Assembly (NCBI GenBank): GCA_031404455.1
Contig: JANNHP010000263.1
Coordinates: 1 to 11,402, forward strand
DNA length: 11,402 nt
Source: JANNHP01 sp031404455
Lineage (GTDB): Bacteria; Planctomycetota; JAJSAM01; JAJVHW01
Direction: 5' to 3'
Part shown: one piece after another, positions 6,055-11,402 of the stretch
Position numbering within the stretch: position 1 is the stretch's first letter
Layout of the letters: each line of letters begins with the position of its first letter
Notes under the pieces: generated by a model
The model's input: only the letters and a program-made list of their open reading frames with translations
What the model was told of the DNA's origin: nothing
The model's database searches: none
Position numbers and translations under genes: made by a program

Positions 6055-6725
6055 ACGACGCAGACGGTCGAACCGTGGCTCGTGCCGATGACGGCCGCGC
6101 CGGCTTCGATCATCTCGATCGCCTGCCACTTCTCCTTGATGCCGCCGGAGGCCTTGACGAGGGCCTTGTCGCCGACGGCGCGGCAGAGGAGGCGGACGAC
6201 GTCCGCGGTGCAGACGCCCGGGCCGTAGCCGGTGCAGGTCTTGATGTAGTGCATCCCGGCCTCGGCGAGCGTCTTCGCCGAGTTGTACGTCTGCTCCTCG
6301 TTCAGGTAGCCGACCTCGAGGATCGCCTTCACGAGCTTGCCGCGGGTCTGGCGCAGGATCGCGACGCCCTCCTCGCGCAGGTAGCGGGTGTCGCCCTCGA
6401 GTGCCGCGCCGATCGAGATGACGTAGTCGATCTCGTCCGCGCCGAGCGCCGCGGCGCGCATCGCCTCCTGCGCCTTGATGTCGGGGGCCTGCGTCCCGTG
6501 GGGGAAGCCGACCACGCACACCACGCGGACGCCCGAGTCCACGAGGCGGCGCTTCGCGTGGGAGACCGCGCCGCTCGGGACCACGAGGCCGCGGTAGCGG
6601 AGCTTCAGCGCCTCGTCGCACGCGGCGTCGATGTCGGACATGACCGCGTCGGGCTTCAGGCACGTCTGGTCGATGAACGCGGCGATGTCTTCGTGGGCGG
6701 GGTCGTCGACGGTCATCCAAGTCAT
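6051..6725 (-). CDS. deoC: Deoxyribose-phosphate aldolase
   Basis: A 224-residue class I aldolase that splits 2-deoxy-D-ribose 5-phosphate into acetaldehyde and glyceraldehyde 3-phosphate, the last step of deoxynucleoside catabolism. Visible sites: I-D-Q-T-C-L-K-P at 18-25, V-G-F-P-H-G at 72-77, Asp100 in D-E-I-D-Y-V-I-S-I-G, Lys133 in K-A-I-L-E-V-G, the Schiff-base Lys162 in I-K-T-C-T-G-Y-G-P-G and Lys191 in V-K-A-S-G-G-I, then the phosphate loop G-T-S-H-G at 214-218. The family's usual T-S-T-G-F is C-T-G-Y here. Start: ATG at 6725, with ATG at 6716 as a possible alternative; neither has a good ribosome site. The protein ends six residues after the phosphate loop because the stop lies in palindrome B. 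It diverges from purine nucleoside phosphorylase, which feeds the same pathway through deoxyribose 1-phosphate. Confidence 0.97.
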   Translation of the reverse strand: MTWMTVDDPAHEDIAAFIDQTCLKPDAVMSDIDAACDEALKLRYRGLVVPSGAVSHAKRRLVDSGVRVVCVVGFPHGTQAPDIKAQEAMRAAALGADEIDYVISIGAALEGDTRYLREEGVAILRQTRGKLVKAILEVGYLNEEQTYNSAKTLAEAGMHYIKTCTGYGPGVCTADVVRLLCRAVGDKALVKASGGIKEKWQAIEMIEAGAAVIGTSHGSTVCVV

Positions 6726-6845
6726 TCATCGGAGATGCGGGGGAGAATCCTGATTCGGACGTGCGTGGCGAGGCTCGGGGAGCGGGACGACTTCCTCGGA
6801 CGTGGAACGTCCCCAGGCTCGCGGATCCGTCTAAGATCGGGCTCG
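6726..6845. promoter_or_regulatory. Divergent deoC / nucleoside phosphorylase promoter region with a dyad
   Basis: The 120 bp between the divergent starts hold a perfect dyad GGACGT-GGA-ACGTCC at 6798-6812, a plausible shared operator since both flanking genes act in nucleoside catabolism. TAAGAT at 6832-6837 is a -10-like hexamer 8 nt before the phosphorylase ATG. No convincing -35 is visible, and no regulator gene is adjacent. Short arms make this a weak call. Confidence 0.35.
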
Positions 6846-7691
6846 ATGCCGATCGACCACCGTGCCGAGTACGACCTCGCCGCCGCCGCCGCCGCGCGAC
6901 TGCGCGACGCCGGCTTCGGCGACGCCGCCGTTGCGATCCAGACCGGGTCGGGCATCGCGCCGCCGGATCTCGCGTCGAGGAGGACGCTCGCGTGGACCGA
7001 CATCCCGGGCTTCCCGCGCGCCACCGCACCGGGGCACCGAGGCGCGATCCACCACGGCCTCTGCCGCGGCGTGCCCGTGCTCGTGCTCGAAGGGCGGCTT
7101 CATCTCTACGAGGGTCACGCGCCGGCCGAGGTGATCCGCCCGATCCGCGCGGTCGGTCTCGCCGGCGTGCGGTCTGTGATCCTCACGAACGCGGCGGGCG
7201 GCGTGCGCGAGTCGCTGCGCGCGGGCGACGTCGTCCGCGTGACGGACCACATCAACCTCCAGCGCTCGGACCCGCTCGCGGGCGTGAACGATCCGCGGTT
7301 CGGCGACCGTTTCGTCGTCACGGCGGGGCGCGCGCACGACCGGACGCTCGGCCGCTTCGCCGCGGAAGCTGCGCGGGAACTGGGCATCGCTCTCGCCGAC
7401 GGTGTGTACGCGGCCGTGCCGGGGCCGAGCTTCGAGTCGCCCGCCGAGGTGCGGATGCTGCGCGCGATCGGCGCCGACGTCGTCGGCATGTCGACGGTGC
7501 CCGAGGTGCTCGCGGCCACGCAACTGGGCCTCCGCGTGCTCGTGCTGTCGCTCGTCGCCAACCCCGCGGGCGTGGTGAAGGACGACGCGACGGCCGAGGC
7601 CGAGGTGCTCGCCGTCGGCGCGTCGCACGGCGGCGCGCTGACGAGGATCGTCGAGGGCGTCGTCGCGCGGATCGGCACGGAGACGTCGTGA
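6846..7691 (+). CDS. punA: Purine nucleoside phosphorylase (trimeric PNP/MTAP family)
   Basis: A 281-residue enzyme that splits purine (deoxy)nucleosides with phosphate into base and (deoxy)ribose 1-phosphate. Motifs in family order: G-S-G at 34-36, G-H-R-G at 63-66, E-G-R-L-H-L-Y-E-G-H at 82-91 (His86 is the phosphate-site histidine), T-N-A-A-G-G at 114-119, D-H-I-N-L at 134-138, G-P-S-F-E-S-P-A-E at 193-201 with purine-binding Glu201, G-A-D-V-V-G-M-S-T-V-P-E (Met215), and S-L-V-A-N-P-A-G with purine-site Asn239. The residue before that Asn is Ala instead of the usual Thr, which may affect base preference. 5'-Methylthioadenosine use is less likely but not excluded. The ATG is chosen for the correct N-terminal helix; no ribosome site is visible. 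First gene of a three-gene operon; the next start overlaps its stop (GTGA). Confidence 0.95.
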   Translation: MPIDHRAEYDLAAAAAARLRDAGFGDAAVAIQTGSGIAPPDLASRRTLAWTDIPGFPRATAPGHRGAIHHGLCRGVPVLVLEGRLHLYEGHAPAEVIRPIRAVGLAGVRSVILTNAAGGVRESLRAGDVVRVTDHINLQRSDPLAGVNDPRFGDRFVVTAGRAHDRTLGRFAAEAARELGIALADGVYAAVPGPSFESPAEVRMLRAIGADVVGMSTVPEVLAATQLGLRVLVLSLVANPAGVVKDDATAEAEVLAVGASHGGALTRIVEGVVARIGTETS

Positions 7692-9157
7692 CGCCGCGCG
7701 CCGCGATCGTCGCCGCCGTCCTCGGGGCGCTCGCCGCGACGTCGTGGGCGCTCGACGCCGAGCTGAGGAAGCAGGCGAAGGACGGCAACGCCGCCGTGCG
7801 CGCCGACGCGGCACGGGCGCTCGCGCGGGAGGGCTCCGCCGACGCCGCGCGCGTCCTCGCCGAACTCCTCGCCGACCGGGAGCCCGCCGTGCGCGACGCC
7901 GCGGTCCTCGCGTGCGAGGCGCTGACGGGTCCGGAGGCCGTCGGCGCGCTCGCGACGGCCGCGAAGTCGAAGGACGAGCTCACGCGCCGCAACTGCGCCG
8001 AGGCACTCGGCCGCACGAAGTGCGAGGCCGCGCTCATCCCGCTGGAGGCGCTCGCCAAGGACCCGTCGCCGCAGGTGCGAGCGGACGCGGCCGACGCGCT
8101 GTGGTACGGGAGCGGCGCGAAGGCTCTGGCGATCGTCGGCGTCGCCGCATCCGACAAGGACCCGTTCGTCCGCGCCGCTGCCGTCGAAGCGGCCGGGCGC
8201 GCCGATCCCGAGGCGGCGCTGGATCTCGTGCGCAAGGCGCTCGCCGACCCCGACGACGGCGTGCGCTGCGTCGCCCGGTCGACGTTCCGGATCGTCGCGC
8301 CGAGAGACGCCCTCGCCGGTCTCGCCGCCGCGGCGACCGACGCGAGCTGGCGCGTCCGCGCGCAGTGCGTGGACGACGCCGCGTTCCTCCGCGAACGTCC
8401 GGCGCTCGACGTCCTCGTCGCGCTCGTCGCCGACAGGGTCACGCGCGTCTCCGCCGCGGCGCACCGCGCGCTCCAGCGGCTCTCGGGGAAGGAGATCGGC
8501 CGCGACGCCGAGCTCTGGGCCGCGTGGTGGACGACGAACCGCGAGACGTGGAGCGCGCCGCTCGCGGAGCGTCGCGACGTCCCGGACGACCCGAAGCGCA
8601 CGTCAGCGAGGTACCACGGCCTCGACATCGCGACCGACGCAGGCGTGTTCGTCGCCGACCTCTCCGGCAGCATGAAGGACCCCGTCGGTGGCGGCGAATC
8701 GCGCACATCCTGGGACGTCGCCGCGGAGGAACTCCGCCGCACGATCGGCGCGCTGCCGGACTCGTTCGTCACGAACCTCGTCTTCTTCCAGCGCGAGGTC
8801 CACTCCGCGTTCTCGGCGGCGCTCCCGCTCTCGAAGGCCGCGCGCGTCAAGGCCGAGGCGTTCATCGCGGGCGGCTCGCCCGGCCAGGAGGGCGACCTCC
8901 TCGGCGCGGTGCTCACGGCGCTCGCGGACGACGCGACGGACACCGTGTTCCTCCTCTCCGACGGCGCGCCGAGCTGCGGCGAGCTCATTGAGCGGAGCCG
9001 CGTGCGCGCGGCGATCCGTCAGCGGAACCGCACGCGCATGTGCGTCATCGACACGATCGGCTTCGGCGCGACGAAGGCCGCGGAGCGGAGCTTCCTCACG
9101 GGTGTGGCAAAGGACTCGGGCGGCCGGGCGGTGTTCCGCGGGGAGGGTGGGAGATGA
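7688..9157 (+). CDS. Exported HEAT-repeat plus von Willebrand factor A protein
   Basis: A 489-residue protein starting with GTG inside a GTGA overlap with the phosphorylase stop. An N-terminal signal peptide (hydrophobic 5-18, probable cleavage after S-W-A) implies export. Residues about 25-265 are seven to eight HEAT/armadillo-type helical repeats (V-R-A-D-A-A-R-A-L-A, V-R-D-A-A-V-L-A, V-R-A-A-A-V-E-A-A-G and similar). A linker L-W-A-A-W-W-T-T-N-R-E-T-W (276-288) precedes R-Y-H-G-L-D-I and the VWA domain (about 310-489), with the metal-site D-L-S-G-S-M at 324-329 and L-L-S-D-G-A-P at 422-428. Where family members normally have G-R-T-N or similar, this one has G-Q-E-G-D, so the MIDAS threonine seems absent. 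HEAT-VWA fusions of this style are common in Planctomycetota. Role unknown; probably protein binding in the periplasm or envelope. Confidence 0.9.
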   Translation: MTPRAAIVAAVLGALAATSWALDAELRKQAKDGNAAVRADAARALAREGSADAARVLAELLADREPAVRDAAVLACEALTGPEAVGALATAAKSKDELTRRNCAEALGRTKCEAALIPLEALAKDPSPQVRADAADALWYGSGAKALAIVGVAASDKDPFVRAAAVEAAGRADPEAALDLVRKALADPDDGVRCVARSTFRIVAPRDALAGLAAAATDASWRVRAQCVDDAAFLRERPALDVLVALVADRVTRVSAAAHRALQRLSGKEIGRDAELWAAWWTTNRETWSAPLAERRDVPDDPKRTSARYHGLDIATDAGVFVADLSGSMKDPVGGGESRTSWDVAAEELRRTIGALPDSFVTNLVFFQREVHSAFSAALPLSKAARVKAEAFIAGGSPGQEGDLLGAVLTALADDATDTVFLLSDGAPSCGELIERSRVRAAIRQRNRTRMCVIDTIGFGATKAAERSFLTGVAKDSGGRAVFRGEGGR

Positions 9158-9657
9158 GGCGGTCGCTGGGGTTCGTCGTCGCGCTGGCGCTCGCCGGTTG
9201 CGGCGGCGTCGGGTCTCCGGTGAAGGACGTCTACGGCGGCGAGTCCAACTGGGCCGTGGTCGAGGCGCCCGAGAAGGTGACGGCGTTTCGCGTCATCCGC
9301 CCCGGCATCCTGAAGTACGTCCAGGCACCCGAGACGATCGGCGGCTTCGAGATCACCGACGGCCCGTTCGACTTGGACGCCGCGGCGTCGGCCGACCTCC
9401 GGGCGATCCTCGCCGACGAATCCATCTACGACTTCGAGCGCGCGAAGGGCTGCGACTTCGACCCCGGCGTCGCGTTCCGATTCGCGAAGGCGGGCGCCGC
9501 GCTCGACGTGCTCCTCTGCTTCTCGTGCGACGACCTCGCCTCCTACGAGGGCACGAAGCGCGTGGGCGGCGAGGACTTCGACCGCGCGCGTCCGCGCCTC
9601 CTCGCGATCGTGAAGCGGCTCTTCCCGACCGACGAGAAGCTGCAGGCGCTGAAGTAG
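9154..9657 (+). CDS. Small lipoprotein with C-F-x-C motif, function unknown
   Basis: A 167-residue lipoprotein starting with ATG in an ATGA overlap with the HEAT-VWA stop; G/A-rich GGGAGG lies about 8 nt upstream. The signal ends in lipobox L-A-G-C (Cys16). The mature part has a first strand-rich region (about 33-70), an acidic helix (about 74-95), Cys100 in K-G-C-D-F-D-P-G-V-A-F-R-F, and L-L-C-F-S-C-D-D (Cys122, Cys125), followed by E-D-F-D-R-A-R-P and a C-terminal helix. Three cysteines could make a disulfide or bind metal. I do not recognise a named family with certainty; similar C-F-x-C proteins seem to occur in planctomycetes and their relatives. Translational coupling suggests it works with the HEAT-VWA protein. 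The TAG stop is formed by the first bases of the family 1 palindrome. Confidence 0.85.
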   Translation: MRRSLGFVVALALAGCGGVGSPVKDVYGGESNWAVVEAPEKVTAFRVIRPGILKYVQAPETIGGFEITDGPFDLDAAASADLRAILADESIYDFERAKGCDFDPGVAFRFAKAGAALDVLLCFSCDDLASYEGTKRVGGEDFDRARPRLLAIVKRLFPTDEKLQALK

Positions 9658-9745
9658 GGACGGGCCTTCGTGCCCGCCCTGGTTCGATCGCGATCGAAAG
9701 CGGATCGCACGTTCCACCCGGGTTGGCACGGAGGCCCGCCCCTGC
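9654..9745. repeat. Nested palindromic repeat, family 1 copy B
   Basis: Outer arms 9654-9679 and 9720-9745 pair over 21 of 26 positions, and three of the five exceptions are G-U wobbles in plus-strand RNA. The left arm matches the left arm of copy A at 21 of 26 positions (GTAGGG start, CGTG centre, CCGCCC end). It again contains an inner hairpin with a 6-nt loop (CGGGC-6-GCCCG, 9661-9676). The 40-nt centre holds a perfect 16-bp palindrome at 9683-9698. It lies between convergent genes, the usual location for REP-like elements. Confidence 0.82.
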
Positions 9746-9791
9746 AGACGGGCTGTCCAACGTCCGGCGCCTTGATCGCCCGTGCGCGGCG

Positions 9792-10568
9792 TCAGCGGAC
9801 GAGCGGCTTCTCAGTGAAGCGGAGCGTCACATGCTCGCAGCGCACGCTCCACTTCGCCTCCACGCGGACCGGCGCGCACTCGACTTCGTGACCGGAGGTG
9901 AACGCGGACACGTCCCAAGTGCCGGGGGGCACGAAGACGATGCCGTCGGCGGGCACGAGACTCGTGCCGCCGCCGGCGCCGTTCGCACCATTCCAGTTGA
10001 TCCCGACGCCCTCGCGGCCGAGCGACCCGTCGGCGAGGACGACGGTGACCGGGAGTTCGACGACGGGACGTGCTTCGAGGTCGAACCGCTGTCCCGGTCT
10101 CACCAGGCAGTTCCGGTTGTCGCCGCCCGGCCCGATCGCGTAGCCCTCGGCCCACGCGCTGATCCGGTGCACGGCGTCGGCGAGGTCGTGCAGTTCGAAC
10201 TCGCCGCGGGAGCCGGTCACGTCCTCCCGGACGGTGGCCGCTCGCCACGCGGCGCGTGCTGCCGCGTCGCGGATGGATTCGCCGGCGGTCGGCCGCGGCG
10301 CCGCGCGGCCCTGGGTCGGACTCAGCACGGAGTTCGGCTCGGGCACCCAAGCTCGGACGAGCGCTCCCGCGAGCGGCTTGCCGTCCCGGTCGAGCACGAG
10401 TCCAGTGATGGACGCCGCGGTGCGCGGCGGCGGCGCGTACGGGCTCGTGTCGTGGCGGGTCGCCGCGAGCAGTGCCCAGACGGCCAGCGCGCCTCCGAAG
10501 GACGTGAAGAGCAGCGCCCGCGTCATCGCGGACTTCGCGGCGGTACGTTCGTGACGCGTCGCGTCCAT
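9792..10568 (-). CDS. Membrane-anchored protein with carboxypeptidase regulatory-like domain
   Basis: A 258-residue protein with a short basic N-terminus, one hydrophobic segment (about 17-36) and an extracytoplasmic remainder, so either a signal anchor or an uncleaved signal. Residues 53-74 (I-T-G-L-V-L-D-R-D-G-K-P-L-A-G-A-L-V) open a CarboxypepD_reg-type beta-sandwich, which continues at 118-145 (T-G-S-R-G-E-F-E-L, I-S-A-W-A-E-G-Y) after a roughly 40-residue Pro/Ala/Arg-rich insertion. A second similar beta-domain spans about 168-252 (L-P-V-T-V-V-L-A-D-G, V-P-P-G-T-W-D-V). No peptidase domain is present; such modules usually serve as surface structural domains. ATG at 10568 has GGAG about 8 nt upstream; a later ATG (codon 15) has none. 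It starts 23 bp after the NTF2-like gene, so the two are probably co-transcribed. Confidence 0.82.
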   Translation of the reverse strand: MDATRHERTAAKSAMTRALLFTSFGGALAVWALLAATRHDTSPYAPPPRTAASITGLVLDRDGKPLAGALVRAWVPEPNSVLSPTQGRAAPRPTAGESIRDAAARAAWRAATVREDVTGSRGEFELHDLADAVHRISAWAEGYAIGPGGDNRNCLVRPGQRFDLEARPVVELPVTVVLADGSLGREGVGINWNGANGAGGGTSLVPADGIVFVPPGTWDVSAFTSGHEVECAPVRVEAKWSVRCEHVTLRFTEKPLVR

Positions 10569-10591
10569 GGGGGAACTCCGACGCCAGACTA

Positions 10592-11005
10592 CTACGAGCC
10601 GCCGCGGATCGCCGCCGCGACGGCCGCGAACCGTTCGTTCGGCACGGTGACCGAGAGGTCGTAGAGCTCGATCCGCCACGCGCCGTCTGCGCCGCGCGCC
10701 GCGACGCCGCTGCCGCGGAGCGCGCCGTACTTCGCGTGGACGAGGTCCTCGTCGAACCACCCTATGTCGCCGCGGACCGTCACGCCGCGGCGCGTGCTCG
10801 TCATCGTCCAGCCGACGCCGCCCGCGAAGCGCTCGCGGACGAACTCGCGGAACGCCACGCCCTGCCAGCGCTCCGCGGCGTCGGTGCCGAGGAAGACGCC
10901 CTCCGGCGCGAACCGCGCGAGGAGCGCCGTCTCGTCGGCGCGCGCGGCGGCAGCGTGGAAGGAGTCGAGGAGGTCGTCGATCGCGCGGCGTTCGGCGGCG
11001 GGCAT
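10592..11005 (-). CDS. NTF2-like (SnoaL/DUF4440-type) protein
   Basis: A 137-residue single-domain cone-shaped alpha+beta protein. The N-terminal helices (about 3-31, A-I-D-D-L-L-D-S-F-H-A-A-A-A-R-A-D) are followed by F-A-P-E-G-V-F-L-G-T-D-A-A-E-R-W (32-47), F-R-E-F-V-R-E-R-F (52-60) and strands with G-W-F-D-E-D-L (82-88), L-R-G-S-G-V (96-101), W-R-I-E-L-Y-D-L-S-V-T-V-P-N (110-123). This pattern (G-T-D-x-x-E-R-W, W-F-D-E, R-G-S-G, V-P-N) matches a well-conserved stand-alone SnoaL_3/DUF4440 subgroup of unknown ligand. No signal peptide, so cytoplasmic. The ATG at 11005 is supported by GGAG 7 nt upstream, although the frame remains open further upstream. First gene of a likely pair with the anchored carboxypeptidase-regulatory-like gene. 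Confidence 0.9.
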   Translation of the reverse strand: MPAAERRAIDDLLDSFHAAAARADETALLARFAPEGVFLGTDAAERWQGVAFREFVRERFAGGVGWTMTSTRRGVTVRGDIGWFDEDLVHAKYGALRGSGVAARGADGAWRIELYDLSVTVPNERFAAVAAAIRGGS

Positions 11006-11114
11006 GGCGGGCTCCGGGAGACGAAGTCGCGGCCCAGTCTGACCGACGGTTTCGCCGGTGGGGCGCGGAACCGGGCCGATCCGCGCGCGCACCGCTCCGG
11101 CGTACACTCGTCGC
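11006..11114. promoter_or_regulatory. Divergent intergenic region, NTF2-like gene / lipoprotein
   Basis: The 109 bp must carry promoters in both directions. TACACT at 11103-11108 is a -10-like hexamer followed after 6 nt by the GTG start of the lipoprotein gene, which would give a leaderless transcript. No TTGACA-like -35 lies at the expected distance. No dyad or riboswitch is evident. Confidence 0.3.
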
Positions 11115-11402
11115 GTGCGCTGCGCGCTCGTCCTCGCCGGGTTCCTCGCGACGACGCTCGCCGCCTGCGGACGCGAGCCGGTGCCCGCGCGGACGGAGAC
11201 GCCGGCGCCGCCCGCTGCGCGCGTCGTCGATCCGCCGCGCCGCGCGCCCGAGAAGTCGCCGGAGACGCCCGCGTCGGAGGCGCCCGCCGTGCTGCCGCCC
11301 GAGCAACGGCCGTACGTCGCGACGCGGACGCTCGCCGGGCGCGTCGTCGATCCGAAGGGCCGTCCGGTCGAAGGCGCGCGCGTCGAGTTCGGCGGCGCGA
11401 GC
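11115..11402 (+). CDS. Lipoprotein with carboxypeptidase regulatory-like domain (3' end outside window)
   Basis: The first 96 codons of a gene running off the right edge. A GTG start is followed by a lipoprotein signal ending in L-A-A-C (Cys18), then a Pro/Ala/Glu-rich spacer (about 20-68) typical of lipoproteins that extend from the membrane. Residues 74-92 (L-A-G-R-V-V-D-P-K-G-R-P-V-E-G-A-R-V) are the first two strands of a CarboxypepD_reg-type beta-sandwich, the same kind of opening as in the anchored protein at 9792-10568. No ribosome site precedes the GTG. No other start in this frame gives a complete signal peptide. Total length and other domains cannot be judged. Confidence 0.8.
   Translation, partial: MRCALVLAGFLATTLAACGREPVPARTETPAPPAARVVDPPRRAPEKSPETPASEAPAVLPPEQRPYVATRTLAGRVVDPKGRPVEGARVEFGGAS

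Noticed and set aside
4159..7029. Single giant minus-strand frame joining deoC antiframe sequence to the beta-helix protein
   Set aside because: Only the part from 5589 down has a signal peptide and beta-helix pattern; the upstream part is low-complexity, passes through both palindromes and overlaps deoC in another frame.
9792..11306. Fusion of NTF2-region frame and carboxypeptidase-regulatory-like protein
   Set aside because: The NTF2-like protein is in a different frame; the extra N-terminal part is Arg-rich noise, and a good ribosome site precedes the ATG at 10568.

Overview
This is an 11.4 kb piece of a very GC-rich (visibly near 70%) bacterial chromosome. All thirteen coding regions I can support use strongly GC3-biased codons, and none looks foreign to the rest. 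Three features suggest a member of the Planctomycetota or a close relative: a secreted HEAT-repeat plus von Willebrand A protein with a W-x-x-W-W-x-x-N-R linker, several lipoproteins including one with a C-F-x-C motif, and two carboxypeptidase-regulatory-like envelope proteins. This is an inference from protein style, because the window has no rRNA or other phylogenetic marker.

Layout. (1) 1-1961, minus strand: an efflux pair, a periplasmic adaptor lipoprotein followed by a TolC-type outer-membrane lipoprotein cut by the window edge, joined by a GTGA stop/start overlap. (2) 2104-4148, plus strand: thiS, a long nested palindrome, thiG, then a CPBP intramembrane protease. thiS and thiG supply the sulfur carrier and the synthase for the thiazole half of thiamine. 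(3) 4159-5589, minus: a secreted right-handed beta-helix protein, convergent with the protease with only 10 bp between the stops. (4) 5590-6050: a gene-free stretch holding one complete related palindrome and most of a second. (5) 6051-9657: deoC (minus) diverges from a tight plus-strand operon of purine nucleoside phosphorylase, HEAT-VWA protein and lipoprotein, joined by GTGA and ATGA overlaps. DeoC and the phosphorylase belong to the same nucleoside-salvage route. (6) 9654-9745: a second copy of the thiS-thiG type of palindrome, between convergent genes. (7) 9792-11402: an NTF2-like protein and an anchored carboxypeptidase-regulatory-like protein (minus), diverging from a lipoprotein with the same kind of beta-sandwich start that runs off the window.

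The most unusual content is not a gene cluster but two families of large palindromes, each present twice. Family 1 (2359-2440 and 9654-9745) has arms that are themselves hairpins with 6-nt loops. Family 2 (5665-5709 and 6004-6054) is a 21-24 bp stem with a 3-nt loop. In one copy of each family, the first bases of the palindrome are the stop codon of the neighbouring gene. I see no CRISPR array, tRNA, rRNA, transposase, integrase, riboswitch or recognisable defence system, and I do not think the window encodes a new multi-gene system. The HEAT-VWA/lipoprotein pair translationally coupled to a nucleoside phosphorylase is the most interesting protein-level arrangement.
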